A DNA stretch of 34,925 nucleotides from Bacteroidota bacterium (GCA_023251875.1 JAHEXY010000004.1:194359-229283), one strand, 5' to 3'. Shown: positions 14,918 through 23,556, counted from the first letter of the stretch. Made by a program: numbers and translations. Notes: generated by a model not told the origin, from the sequence alone.

Positions 14918-15367
14918 ATGAAAACTGCAGTATTTCCAGGATCGTTTGATCCTTTCACCATAGGGCACGAATCAATCGTTAAAAGAGCCTTGCCTTTGTT
15001 TGATCAAATTATAATAGCCATTGGAGTGAATGCCGATAAAACAGGATTTTTTTCTTTAGAGAAAAGAATACAATGGATACAAGACTTATATAAAAAAGAA
15101 TCTAAAATTAAAGTTGATTCTTATCAAGGTCTTACCATAGATTATTGTAAAAAAAACAATTCTCATTTTATTTTACGAGGTTTACGCACTTCTGCTGATT
15201 TTGAATTTGAAAGAGCCATTGCTCAAATGAATAGAGAAATGAATCCTGATATTGAAACTGTTTTTTTAGTGTCGGAACCTAAACATTGCGCAATAAATTC
15301 AAGTATTATTCGTGATATAATAAGAAATGGAGGAGATGCCAGTTTATTTATTCCCTTCAAAATATAA
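14918..15367 (+). CDS. coaD: Phosphopantetheine adenylyltransferase
   Basis: 149 aa. It catalyses the fourth step of coenzyme A synthesis, ATP plus 4'-phosphopantetheine to dephospho-CoA. The nucleotidyltransferase motif is AVFPGSFDPFTIGHESIVKRAL (TxGH). IAIGVNADK, FILRGLRTSADFEFERAIAQMNREM and the ISSS-like INSSIIRDII complete the family pattern. Its TAA is immediately before the ATG of the thioredoxin-fold gene (1 bp), so translation is probably coupled. Confidence 0.96.
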   Translation: MKTAVFPGSFDPFTIGHESIVKRALPLFDQIIIAIGVNADKTGFFSLEKRIQWIQDLYKKESKIKVDSYQGLTIDYCKKNNSHFILRGLRTSADFEFERAIAQMNREMNPDIETVFLVSEPKHCAINSSIIRDIIRNGGDASLFIPFKI

Positions 15368-15368
15368 A

Positions 15369-16760
15369 ATGACAAAATATATTTTCCATTTATCAATACT
15401 ATCCATTTTAGTCTTTCCTATCATTGGAATAGGATCTAATGGCACTATCTCTGGAAAAATTGATTTTTGTAAGGGACAACAAATTAGCCTACTTATTTAT
15501 GATAATTTCATTACCAATACTAAAAAAGAAATTACAGAAGCTATTATTGATTCGTTGGGCAATTTTTCGCTTCAATTTAAATTAAACTCTACACAATATG
15601 TTGTAATAAAATCAAATTATATAGAGAAACTATTTCCGGTAGAACCGGGTAAAAAATATAATATTACTATTACTTCTGAGGAGAAATTAAATGCAGAACA
15701 AATTAACTCTCCTTTTGTATCTGAATTCTTTAGTCTATCTGTTATAAATGATACCCTTAACCAAAAACTGGGTGAATTAGAGGAAATGCTTGGTAATTTT
15801 ATTGTTTCAAACTCATTGGAACTAACTGCGCGTGGAGGTCAAAAGAAAATAGAAGAACTGGAAAAAAATCTTGTCATTCAATTTAATAATTATACTAATA
15901 CTTTTTTTCAAGACATTTTAAAATATAGAATAGCTTTATTAAAAATGATGGCCAATTTTTATACCAATGATAAGTTTGTTGAAATTTATTTTTCAAATAA
16001 GCCCGTTTTATTTGAAAATCTACACTATATGAGTGTATTTAATGAATGTTTTACAAAATATCTGAAAAATTTCAACTACAAAAATGAATATAATTTATCC
16101 CTGAAGGAACTTATTAATACCAATGCAGACTATGATGAAATATCTCATTTGCTTTATCAAGATGCAAATTTACATTCAGATACCCTACGTGAATTAGTTC
16201 TCCTCAAAGGACTTTTTGAATTATACTATGACAAAGATTACAATCAAGCCAATATTTTAAAGTTGGTTCATTATATGGAAGGCTGTGCCCTATATAAAGT
16301 AAATAGAGATGTAGCAGAAAGCATGGGCAATCTATTTTTATCTTCGGCTCAAGCAATTGATTTTACTTTACATGATATAAGCGGAAAGCAAATTTCTTTA
16401 TCCAGCTTTAAGAATAAATATGTGTATTTGAATTTTTGGAAAAGCGAAATACCTGAGTGCAGCAATGACTTTGATATTATGAGCGAATATTATGAAAAAT
16501 GCAAAGAGAAAGTTGAGTTTATAAGCATCTGCACCGATAGTAAAGTAGAAAAAATGAAAACGTATCTTGAACAACATCCACAATACCAATGGCCTTTTTT
16601 GTATTATGAGAATAATTTTAATCTTCTCGAATCATTTCATGTAGTTAGCTTTCCGTCTTATATTTTAATTGACCCCAAAGGATATATTATTGATTATTCT
16701 GCCGCAAGGCCTTCTGAAAATTTAGCAAGTTTACTTACACACATTATGACTAGTAAGTAA
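15369..16760 (+). CDS. Exported thioredoxin-fold (TlpA/AhpC-like) protein with altered active site
   Basis: 463 aa from the ATG at 15369. It starts with a hydrophobic signal segment (YIFHLSILSILVFPIIGIG), then an N-terminal beta domain (SGKIDFCKGQQISLLIYDNF, LNSTQYVVIKSNYIEKLFPVEPGKKYNITI) like the DUF4369 domain of Bacteroidota TlpA proteins, a long helical middle, and a C-terminal thioredoxin fold from about residue 325 (FTLHDISGKQISLSSFKNKYVYLNFW). The WCxxC site is replaced by KSEIPEC: only the second Cys remains. The cis-Pro region SFPSYILIDPKG is intact. It may bind, or act with a single Cys, rather than reduce disulfides. A periplasmic location is likely. Confidence 0.82.
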   Translation: MTKYIFHLSILSILVFPIIGIGSNGTISGKIDFCKGQQISLLIYDNFITNTKKEITEAIIDSLGNFSLQFKLNSTQYVVIKSNYIEKLFPVEPGKKYNITITSEEKLNAEQINSPFVSEFFSLSVINDTLNQKLGELEEMLGNFIVSNSLELTARGGQKKIEELEKNLVIQFNNYTNTFFQDILKYRIALLKMMANFYTNDKFVEIYFSNKPVLFENLHYMSVFNECFTKYLKNFNYKNEYNLSLKELINTNADYDEISHLLYQDANLHSDTLRELVLLKGLFELYYDKDYNQANILKLVHYMEGCALYKVNRDVAESMGNLFLSSAQAIDFTLHDISGKQISLSSFKNKYVYLNFWKSEIPECSNDFDIMSEYYEKCKEKVEFISICTDSKVEKMKTYLEQHPQYQWPFLYYENNFNLLESFHVVSFPSYILIDPKGYIIDYSAARPSENLASLLTHIMTSK

Positions 16761-16773
16761 ACCAATATTCTTA

Positions 16774-16781
16774 TAACTTTG
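16774..16781 (+). promoter_or_regulatory. Possible -7 box before the small gene and ftsE
   Basis: TAACTTTG matches TAnnTTTG and lies 18 bp before the ATG at 16800. No convincing -33 TTTG is seen 19-21 bp upstream. Confidence 0.4.
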
Positions 16782-16799
16782 CCATATAATATTTTTCTC

Positions 16800-17003
16800 A
16801 TGTACATTCTTAAAATAAAAGGCAAAGCAAAAATTCCTGATTTCGTTCAAATAAGAGACAATAATTATACGCTTATCGCTTATTTTAGAGTGGATAGGCC
16901 GGATAAAGAGTTACTGAAATGTGGACTCGGAGATAAACAGGAAGAAATTTTAAAAATAATTCAAGCATTACCTTTCGGAAAAATAGAGCAATTAGAGATT
17001 TAA
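16800..17003 (+). CDS. Small conserved-looking protein upstream of ftsE
   Basis: 67 aa from the ATG at 16800, no signal peptide. Not assigned to a named family. The pattern YILKIKGKAKIPDFVQIRD, NYTLIAYFRVDRPDKELLKCGL, EEILKIIQALPFGKIEQLEI looks like a compact alpha/beta cytoplasmic protein. It ends 9 bp before ftsE and follows a possible -7 box, so it probably heads the ftsE transcript. Gene-like length, clean spacing and coding-like composition support a real gene. Confidence 0.65.
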   Translation: MYILKIKGKAKIPDFVQIRDNNYTLIAYFRVDRPDKELLKCGLGDKQEEILKIIQALPFGKIEQLEI

Positions 17004-17012
17004 AGATCATTT

Positions 17013-17678
17013 ATGAACACAGTTATAGATTTATCAAACGTTTCGATATACCAAAAACACAATTTGGTGCTTTCTACTATTTCTCTAAAATTGAATAAGG
17101 GAGAGTTTAAATACTTAATTGGTAAAACAGGGAGTGGTAAAAGTAGTTTACTAAAAACATTATATGCTGAATTACCTTTAAAGCAAGGAGATGGAGCTGT
17201 TGCAGGATATAATCTAAAAGAAATAAAAAATACTGATATACCATTTTTAAGAAGAAAAATAGGAATTGTTTTTCAAGATTTTCAATTATTAGTTGATCGG
17301 TCTATTAATGAAAATTTGATGTTTGTAATGAAAGCTACCGGATGGAAAGACAAACAAAAAATGCAAGAAAGAATACAAACTGTGCTTGATAAAGTGCATT
17401 TAAATACCAAAGGGTTTAAAATGCCTCATGAGCTCTCAGGAGGAGAACAGCAACGCATCTCTATTGCTCGTGCATTGTTGAATGAACCCGAATTAATTCT
17501 TGCAGATGAGCCAACCGGAAACTTAGACCCTGATACTTCTTATGGCATTATGAATTTGTTATTTGAAATCAGTAAATCAGGTAGTGCTGTTTTAATGGCC
17601 ACACATGATTATAGGCTCTTTGAAAAATTTCCAGCCCCAACCATTAAATGCGAAAATGGAAAATTACTAGAATCTTAA
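17013..17678 (+). CDS. ftsE: FtsE-like ABC transporter ATP-binding protein
   Basis: 221 aa, the length of FtsE. Walker [10 protein letters not shown] at about residues 38-46, Q-loop FQDFQLL, signature [16 protein letters not shown], Walker [13 protein letters not shown], and switch His in [12 protein letters not shown]. FtsE pairs with the membrane protein FtsX to drive septal peptidoglycan hydrolysis. ftsX is not next to it; the following gene is on the opposite strand 14 bp away. The LolD family is close, so the name rests on the FRRKIG...FQDFQLL region and typical Bacteroidota arrangement. Confidence 0.85.
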   Translation: MNTVIDLSNVSIYQKHNLVLSTISLKLNKGEFKYLIGKTGSGKSSLLKTLYAELPLKQGDGAVAGYNLKEIKNTDIPFLRRKIGIVFQDFQLLVDRSINENLMFVMKATGWKDKQKMQERIQTVLDKVHLNTKGFKMPHELSGGEQQRISIARALLNEPELILADEPTGNLDPDTSYGIMNLLFEISKSGSAVLMATHDYRLFEKFPAPTIKCENGKLLES

Positions 17679-17692
17679 AATTTTGAAAGCCT

Positions 17693-18715
17693 TTATCTAA
17701 GTCCTAATATTTTTCCTAATTGGTTTACATCAATTAAACGATCGTCAACATAATAATCAGCAAAGGGCTTTCCGACTTTCACTTCATGAAATTTCACACC
17801 CCAACGCCTCATTTGCTTATCTGTTATTTCAAGCCAATTAATTCCGGTTTTACTTCCTCGCGCAGTAAACAAAACAATATGATTACCTAAATCATATAAT
17901 TTGTTTACAATTTCAATATTTTCAACAAACGGTTGCGCTAAATCATACTGAATATTGGGAGAAATATGCGCAATTACACCATCAATATCAAAACAAAACG
18001 TTTTGTTCTTTAAATCATCAATATGCATGCTGTTATTGATTGCAGCAGCCAATTGATCCGGATAATCAATATCCACTCTATCATTCATTATATAGCCTAA
18101 TACTTTATCTCCTGCCATTGATTTTTTATTAAGAATGGTATTAGGCCTTATAATATCAATAGCAGCATTATGAATATAAGTTATTGGTAAATTTTGGCGG
18201 GGCATATCATAAGAATGGGCAAATCTTTCATCTCTTATTACGGGATTAGCATAGCCATTTTCATTTAAAAACCACATTTTATAGGGCGGGTCAACATTTT
18301 TGGTCATCGTTCTTATACAATCGGCATCAGGATTGTTCATTACTATTTCAACCATTTTATCAAGGTCTTCTTGCTTTCTAAATGGACTTGTTGGTCGCAA
18401 ATGAACAACCAAATCAGGTTTATAATTTTCCTTTTCTTCGAGCCATTTTAATGCGTGATAAAAAACTTCCCAATCTGTAGATAAATCTTGTGCTAAAGCC
18501 TCAGGACGTAAAAATGGAATTTCAGCCCCATGAGCTTTACCAATAGCTGCATAATCTTCGCTTTCTGTACTTAAAATAACTCTGGTAATTAATTTTGATT
18601 TACAAGCAAATTCAATGCTATAGGCCATTAAAGGAGTACCATGAATGGATTGAATATTTTTATGTTTTATCGATTTTGATCCGCTACGAGCGGGAATGAT
18701 TGCAAGAATTTCCAT
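17693..18715 (-). CDS. Fusion: acylneuraminate cytidylyltransferase-like + HAD-like phosphatase
   Basis: 340 aa with two domains. Residues 1-225 are a NeuA/KdsB-type cytidylyltransferase: LAIIPARSGSKSIKHKNIQ, ILSTESEDYAAIGKAHGAE, VVHLRPTSPFRKQEDLD, IDIIRPNTI and DRVDIDYPDQL. Residues from about 235 are a HAD-like domain: FCFDIDGVIAHISP (motif I DxDG), HIVLFTARGS (motif II Thr) and GKPFADYYVDDRLID (motifs III/IV). Such enzymes activate an acidic sugar with CTP, and the HAD part could remove phosphate from a sugar precursor first. It is transcribed away from the isomerase and two SDR genes, which together look like a sugar-modifying set. The sugar is unknown. Confidence 0.85.
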   Translation of the reverse strand: MEILAIIPARSGSKSIKHKNIQSIHGTPLMAYSIEFACKSKLITRVILSTESEDYAAIGKAHGAEIPFLRPEALAQDLSTDWEVFYHALKWLEEKENYKPDLVVHLRPTSPFRKQEDLDKMVEIVMNNPDADCIRTMTKNVDPPYKMWFLNENGYANPVIRDERFAHSYDMPRQNLPITYIHNAAIDIIRPNTILNKKSMAGDKVLGYIMNDRVDIDYPDQLAAAINNSMHIDDLKNKTFCFDIDGVIAHISPNIQYDLAQPFVENIEIVNKLYDLGNHIVLFTARGSKTGINWLEITDKQMRRWGVKFHEVKVGKPFADYYVDDRLIDVNQLGKILGLR

Positions 18716-18858
18716 AATTAGATGTATTGTTTTGTAATGCTAAAATTATTGAGTAGGTTTTATCTTTCTCAACAAATCAAAGAATATTATTAATTTTAGA
18801 GCAAAAGCAAAAATATAAATTATATTGCTGCGAATGTTACATTTTAAATCATAATTAC

Positions 18859-19683
18859 TTGAACAATTTAGGTATCATGCAAGGGCGATTAGTGCCACCC
18901 GAAAATGGAAGCATACAATGTTTTCCAAGAAATAATTGGAAAAAAGAATTTGAAAATGCAGCAAAAGCCGGATTAACATCTATAGAATGGATTTTTGATG
19001 TATACGGTGAAGATGTAAATCCTATCCGTACAAGTGAAGGCCTTAAAGAAATGAAAGAGCTTTCAGAAAAAAATACAGTTGTCGTTCGATCGATTTGTGC
19101 TGATTACTTTATGGAAAAATTATTGATACGAGTAAATGAAGATGAACTAAAAATTAACATTCAAAAATTAGAATGGTTATTAAACCAGGCCTCTGTACTT
19201 AATATAAAAAGAATTGTATTACCTTTTGTTGATAGCTCAGCCATAAAAACAGATGAAGAAAAAACCGCAGTAGTACAGGTATTAAATAAGATACTCCCTC
19301 TTGCTGAAAGATTACAAATTGAACTCCATCTCGAAACGGCATTAAACCCAATGGAGTTTAAAAAACTGTTGGATATGATTCAGCATCCAATGGTAAAAGT
19401 AAATTACGATTCCGGTAATAGTTCTTCTCTTGGCTATAAGGTAGAAGAAGAATTTGCTGCCTATGGAAATAAAATTGGCAGCATACATATTAAAGATCGT
19501 GTATTAGGGGGAACAACCGTACCTTTAGGTAAAGGAGATGCCGATATAAAAACGCTATTTAAAGAAGTAAAAAAAATAAATTACAAAGGTGATTTTATTT
19601 TACAAGTAGCAAGAAATACTCCTGGAGATGAAATCAATTGGGCTATTCATAATGTTAATTTTGTGAAGAATTTATTTAATTAG
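18859..19683 (+). CDS. Sugar phosphate isomerase/epimerase-like TIM barrel
   Basis: 274 aa; TTG is the only early start, preceding LGIMQGRLVPPENGSIQCFP, the usual beginning of this xylose isomerase-like (AP endonuclease 2) family. Probable metal ligands are visible: the Glu in SIEWIFD, the Glu in LHLETALNP, the Asp in VNYDSGN and the His in IGSIHIKDR. The block GGTTVPLGKGDADIKTLFKE is also typical. Members epimerise or isomerise keto-sugars. The gene stands between the cytidylyltransferase-HAD gene (divergent, 143 bp) and two SDRs (58 bp), so it probably makes a sugar that the SDRs reduce or oxidise. Substrate is inferred only. Confidence 0.8.
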   Translation: MNNLGIMQGRLVPPENGSIQCFPRNNWKKEFENAAKAGLTSIEWIFDVYGEDVNPIRTSEGLKEMKELSEKNTVVVRSICADYFMEKLLIRVNEDELKINIQKLEWLLNQASVLNIKRIVLPFVDSSAIKTDEEKTAVVQVLNKILPLAERLQIELHLETALNPMEFKKLLDMIQHPMVKVNYDSGNSSSLGYKVEEEFAAYGNKIGSIHIKDRVLGGTTVPLGKGDADIKTLFKEVKKINYKGDFILQVARNTPGDEINWAIHNVNFVKNLFN

Positions 19684-19741
19684 ATATAAAAATCAACCGT
19701 AGAGAACACAAAGGTTTTCGCAGCAGTTAAAATAAAAGTTT

Positions 19742-20518
19742 GTGAATTTAAATTTAACCGATAAAGTAGTTTTTGTTGCCGGTTCATCAAAAGGAATTGG
19801 AAAAGGCATTGCAAAAGCATTTTTGCATGAAGGTGCAAATGTTGTTCTTACGGGACGTAATGGCAAAAATTTACAGAATACATATCAAGAATTTTCTCAA
19901 AATTATAATCCAAATAAAATACTTGTATTTGAAGGAGATTTGCAAGAAGCAGCTCAAATAAAAAAAGCCATTCAATTTACCTATGAAAAATGGAATAAAA
20001 TTAATTGCCTGGTTGCCAATATTGGAAGCGGAAAATCAGTAATGGACAATCAAATTGGAATGCAAGAATGGGATCGAGTATTTAAGCTTAATTATTTTTG
20101 TAGCGTTCAGCTTACTGAAGAAGTGCTTCCTAAAATGATGGAACTGAAACAAGGCAATATTATTTTTATTTCTTCTATTGCAGGCATTGAAAATTTAAAT
20201 GCTCCTCTCCCCTATTCTGCTGCTAAATCAGCATTGATTCATTATTCTAAAAATATTTCTAAAAGAGTTGGTCAATTTAACATTCGCGTTAATTGCATTG
20301 CTCCGGGCAATATTTTATTTAAAGGTGGAACATGGGAAAAGAAATTAGAAGAAAATACAGCATTACATGAAGCGTACATCAACCAAGAAGTAAGTTTGCG
20401 AAAATTTGGATCTGTAGAGGATATTGCAAATGCCGCACTATTTCTGGCTTCTGAAAAAGCATCGTTTATTACCGGAACTTGTTTAATTGTTGACGGAGGG
20501 CAAACTAAAAGTATATGA
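19742..20518 (+). CDS. Short-chain dehydrogenase/reductase
   Basis: 258 aa, GTG start. Classical SDR: FVAGSSKGIGKGIAKAF (TGxxxGIG-type with Ser), CLVANIGSG where NNAG usually sits, active site ISSIAGIENLNAPLPYSAAKSAL with Ser, Tyr and Lys in place, and NIRVNCIAPGNILFKGGTW. The end FITGTCLIVDGGQTKSI is regular. It differs from fatty-acid FabG in the NNAG position. Context (epimerase before, a second SDR after, cytidylyltransferase nearby) points to oxidation or reduction of a sugar. A hairpin terminator-like repeat follows it. Confidence 0.85.
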   Translation: MNLNLTDKVVFVAGSSKGIGKGIAKAFLHEGANVVLTGRNGKNLQNTYQEFSQNYNPNKILVFEGDLQEAAQIKKAIQFTYEKWNKINCLVANIGSGKSVMDNQIGMQEWDRVFKLNYFCSVQLTEEVLPKMMELKQGNIIFISSIAGIENLNAPLPYSAAKSALIHYSKNISKRVGQFNIRVNCIAPGNILFKGGTWEKKLEENTALHEAYINQEVSLRKFGSVEDIANAALFLASEKASFITGTCLIVDGGQTKSI

Positions 20519-20543
20519 TACCGATTATATATCCGTAATAGTC

Positions 20544-20559
20544 TCCCGAAAAATCGGGA
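20544..20559. terminator. Hairpin between the two SDR genes
   Basis: TCCCGA-AAAA-TCGGGA (20544-20559). It is flanked by an outer, imperfect inverted repeat (CCGATTATATATCCG at 20521 and its near-complement ending TATCGG at 20582). No T run follows, so it may be a dispersed repeat rather than a full terminator. Confidence 0.5.
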
Positions 20560-20624
20560 TCCTAAACGGCTATTATATCGGCATCATATCAAAACGTTTA
20601 GATTAAAATATAAATAACCTTGGT

Positions 20625-21449
20625 ATGACATTACAAAAATTTGAACTAAAAAATAAAGTAGCCGTTATAACGGGAGGAGGAGGCCTTTTAGGCAGCATGC
20701 ATGCAGAAGCAATTGCCGAAGCCGGAGGTATTCCACTATTATGGGATATTTATCCTGAATCTGCCACCAAAAAAGCGAAAGAAATTGCGGAACATTATAA
20801 GACAAAGGCTTCTGCATTTCAAATTGATATTACCAATGAGTTAGAAATTAAAGAAGTAGTTGCAGAAATTCTCGAAAATTATGGCACAATAGACATTTTA
20901 ATTAACAATGCTGCCAATAATCCTAAAATGGAAAATAATGTTGATGTTCCTTGGTCACGATTAGAAAATTTTCCATTGGAACAATGGCAAGCGGATATCA
21001 ATGTGGGCTTAACAGGGGCATTTTTATGCAGCAAAGTAATTGGCTCAGAAATGCAAAAAAGAAAAAAGGGGGTAATTGTAAATATTGCTTCTGACCTTGC
21101 TGTGATAGCTCCTGATCAAAGAATTTATAAAAAAGAAAATACCAGCCCGGAAAAACAAGCAGTAAAACCGGTAACCTATTCTGTGGTAAAATCAGGTCTT
21201 GTAGGTTTAACAAAATATTTAGCAACCTATTGGTCAGAAGATGGTATTCGAGTAAATGCCATTTCTCCGGGAGGAGTTTTTAATAACCAGCCCGAAGATT
21301 TTGTAAAGAAATTAACCCATCTTATTCCTATGGGGCGCATGGCTCATAAAGATGAATACAAAGGAGCAATCGTATTTTTATGTTCAGATGCTTCGTCCTA
21401 TATGACAGGACAAAATCTTATTGTTGATGGAGGAAGAACTTGTTGGTGA
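20625..21449 (+). CDS. Short-chain dehydrogenase, PtmA-like
   Basis: 274 aa. VAVITGGGGLLGSMHAEAIAEAGGIPLLWDI at the N-terminus has GGxGLLG rather than GGxxGIG, and a long loop between strands carries AANNPKMENN and WSRLENFPLEQWQADINVGLTGAFLCSKVIG. The active site is VNIASDLAVIAPDQ...PVTYSVVKSGLVGLTKYLATYW (Ser, Tyr, Lys present). GLLG and the loop recall PtmA-type SDRs of nonulosonic acid clusters such as those for legionaminic acid; this is a family resemblance, not proof. It ends in a stem-loop whose left arm includes its stop codon. Confidence 0.82.
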   Translation: MTLQKFELKNKVAVITGGGGLLGSMHAEAIAEAGGIPLLWDIYPESATKKAKEIAEHYKTKASAFQIDITNELEIKEVVAEILENYGTIDILINNAANNPKMENNVDVPWSRLENFPLEQWQADINVGLTGAFLCSKVIGSEMQKRKKGVIVNIASDLAVIAPDQRIYKKENTSPEKQAVKPVTYSVVKSGLVGLTKYLATYWSEDGIRVNAISPGGVFNNQPEDFVKKLTHLIPMGRMAHKDEYKGAIVFLCSDASSYMTGQNLIVDGGRTCW

Positions 21450-21467
21450 AGAGCCTACGGCTCTTCA
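21447..21467. terminator. Bidirectional hairpin between SDR and purD
   Basis: Perfect 9-bp stem TGAAGAGCC-TAC-GGCTCTTCA. The TGA is the stop codon of the SDR, and the purD stop lies 10 bp further. As the genes converge, the hairpin can end both transcripts; A/T-rich tracts flank it. Confidence 0.7.
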
Positions 21468-21476
21468 TAAAATAAG

Positions 21477-22769
21477 TTAAGATAGGGTTCTTAAATCCTC
21501 TCCAATATCTTTTCTATAATATTTTCCTTCATAATTTATGGTTTCTGCATTTTGAAAAGATTTTTTTAATGCTTCATCCATTGTATTGCCATAAGAAGTA
21601 ATTGCAATTACTCTGCCTCCATTAGTCAAAATTTCTGTATTGTTTTTTCCAAAATTTGTTCCTGCATGAAATGCCATACTTCCTGCAACTTTATCTAATC
21701 CTTTAATGGTTTTTCCTTTTTCATAATCTTCGGGATAGCCTTTTGAAACAAGCATTACCGTAGTGGCAAAACGTTCATCAATTTTTATATTTTTAGCATC
21801 TAATGTTTGTGTTGCCACGCCTTCAAATAAATCAAGCAAATCGGATTTTATTCTAGGTATCACCACTTCCGTTTCCGGATCACCCATGCGAACATTGTAT
21901 TCAATTACAGAAGGCTCTCCATGGTCATTCATCAATCCAATAAAAACAAAACCTTTATAAGGCATATGATCTTTTACAAAACCACTAATGGTTGGTTTTA
22001 CAATTCTTTCTTCTACTTTTTTCAAAAACTTTTCATCTGCAAAAGGCACAGGAGAAACAGCTCCCATACCACCTGTATTTAATCCCGTATCACCCTCTCC
22101 TATTCTTTTGTAATCTTTAGCAGCAGGCAACATTTTATAGGATTTACCATCTGTAAGCACAAAAACAGAAAGTTCAATTCCTTTTAAAAATTCTTCAATC
22201 ACAACTTTAGCACTTGCTTTACCAAATTTTGCATTGGCAATCATATTGGATAATTCAGCTTTTGCTTCTTCTAGAGCATGTAAAATAAGAACGCCTTTAC
22301 CGGCAGCTAATCCATCTGCCTTTAAAACATAAGGAGCTTTTAATGTTTCTAGAAAAGAAAACCCATCATTTAAATTTTCCAATGAAAAAGTTTTGTATTT
22401 AGCCGTTGGGATATTGTGCCTTATCATAAATGCTTTTGCAAAATCTTTACTTCCTTCTAATTGAGCAGCCAATTTCTGCGGACCAATAACAGGAATATTT
22501 TTTAGTTGTGTATCTGCAAGAAAAAAATCATGAATACCAGCTACCAAAGGATCTTCAGGGCCAACTATAACCATTGTAATTTCATTAGATAACACAAAAC
22601 TTTTTATTGCTTCAAAGTCCGTTGCTTTACAATTTAAATTTATTCCGCATTGTGCAGTTCCTGCATTACCGGGAGCAATAAATAGTTTGTTTAACTTAGA
22701 ACTTTGTTTCAATTTCCATGCAATAGCATGTTCACGACCACCAGAACCAAGAAGAAGAATATTATGCAT
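21477..22769 (-). CDS. purD: Phosphoribosylamine-glycine ligase
   Basis: 430 aa, full length. It joins glycine to 5-phosphoribosylamine with ATP, the second step of purine synthesis. N-terminal ILLLGSGGREHAIAWKL, FIAPGNAGTAQCG and VIVGPEDPLVAGIHDFF, the ATP-grasp region with YVLKADGLAAGKGV and VVIEEFLKGIELSVFVLTDG, DTGLNTGGMGAVSPVPF, and EYNVRMGDPETEVVIPRIKSDL are all intact. It stands alone on the minus strand, with a possible -7 box (TATTTTTG, minus strand, 22790-22797) 21 bp upstream of its start. Confidence 0.97.
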   Translation of the reverse strand: MHNILLLGSGGREHAIAWKLKQSSKLNKLFIAPGNAGTAQCGINLNCKATDFEAIKSFVLSNEITMVIVGPEDPLVAGIHDFFLADTQLKNIPVIGPQKLAAQLEGSKDFAKAFMIRHNIPTAKYKTFSLENLNDGFSFLETLKAPYVLKADGLAAGKGVLILHALEEAKAELSNMIANAKFGKASAKVVIEEFLKGIELSVFVLTDGKSYKMLPAAKDYKRIGEGDTGLNTGGMGAVSPVPFADEKFLKKVEERIVKPTISGFVKDHMPYKGFVFIGLMNDHGEPSVIEYNVRMGDPETEVVIPRIKSDLLDLFEGVATQTLDAKNIKIDERFATTVMLVSKGYPEDYEKGKTIKGLDKVAGSMAFHAGTNFGKNNTEILTNGGRVIAITSYGNTMDEALKKSFQNAETINYEGKYYRKDIGEDLRTLS

Positions 22770-22789
22770 ACATATTTTTATTTAAACCA

Positions 22790-22797
22790 CAAAAATA
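22790..22797 (-). promoter_or_regulatory. Possible -7 box of purD
   Basis: TATTTTTG on the minus strand matches TAnnTTTG, 21 bp before the purD ATG. No clear -33 element. Confidence 0.4.
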
Positions 22798-22892
22798 CAA
22801 CTAATACATTTAATGATTTTTTATCTGCTCGCTTTTTTTAAAAAAAATATTCTTACAATTGTATTTTACAGATTATCCTAAAATTTAAAACT

Positions 22893-23555
22893 ATGGTAAT
22901 GACTGACGAAAAAATACTACTTAAAGCTCAAAAAGAAATAGTGCGTATTCAAATTGAACGTTTGCATTCAGTATACCAAAGCTATTTTAAAAGAGAAGAT
23001 ACCAAACAACTAGTCAATTTTTTCTTTGACAAAATTTATGGCATGGATAACAACGATAAATTTTTACGAATTGCCATCGATACTTTTCAAAAAGTAAAAT
23101 TTGGATTAAATCCTACAACAAGAGAAAATCTTGAAACCATTATACGTTTACACGAATACACCGGAGAATTAGATGGCGAAATGGGAAAAATTCTTGTAGA
23201 AAAAGGTTGGGACGAAAGCAAAAAAATTACCATTGCTGATTATAGAAAAATTTATATTGAATTTAAACATGGGAATGAAAGAGTAGGGCAATTAAAAACC
23301 GTAATTAAATGTATGCGTATTTTTCATGCCATGGCACACAGGCCTCAGGCAGAATCATATATTAAAGCAGCTAAATTATTTGCAAGAATATTTGGTGTAC
23401 ATTCTCTTTTTACTCAATTAGAAGAGGGTTATTATGCAACTGTTTCTGTTAAACCTGATGTTTTTGAAAGCTTTGTTAAAGAAGTGGAGGCTACAGAAAT
23501 GGAATATATTGTTAGTGCTTTTCCCGATGAACTGAATGTTGATACACAGAAATAA
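22893..23555 (+). CDS. Unknown helical protein with FFxxKIYG motif
   Basis: 220 aa (start may be Met3). It looks cytoplasmic and all-helical, with no signal peptide or membrane span. LVNFFFDKIYGMDNNDKFLRIAIDTF recalls proteobacterial proteins described by an FFLEELY motif, a family of unknown function; the match is by eye and tentative. Other features: TTRENLETIIRLHEYTGELDGEMGKILVEKGW, YRKIYIEFKHGNERVGQLKTVIKCMRIFHAMAHRP, KAAKLFARIFGVHSLFTQLEEGYYATVSVKPDVFESFVKEVEATE. It lies divergent from purD and 30 bp before trxB, which has its own -7-like box, so co-expression with trxB is uncertain. Confidence 0.75.
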   Translation: MVMTDEKILLKAQKEIVRIQIERLHSVYQSYFKREDTKQLVNFFFDKIYGMDNNDKFLRIAIDTFQKVKFGLNPTTRENLETIIRLHEYTGELDGEMGKILVEKGWDESKKITIADYRKIYIEFKHGNERVGQLKTVIKCMRIFHAMAHRPQAESYIKAAKLFARIFGVHSLFTQLEEGYYATVSVKPDVFESFVKEVEATEMEYIVSAFPDELNVDTQK

Positions 23556-23556
23556 T

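Noticed and set aside
19684-19741. Possible dispersed repeat word CGTAGAGAACACAAAGG before the SDR gene
   Set aside because: It resembles spacer words seen in many genomes, but there is only one copy in this window, so it cannot be called a repeat here.
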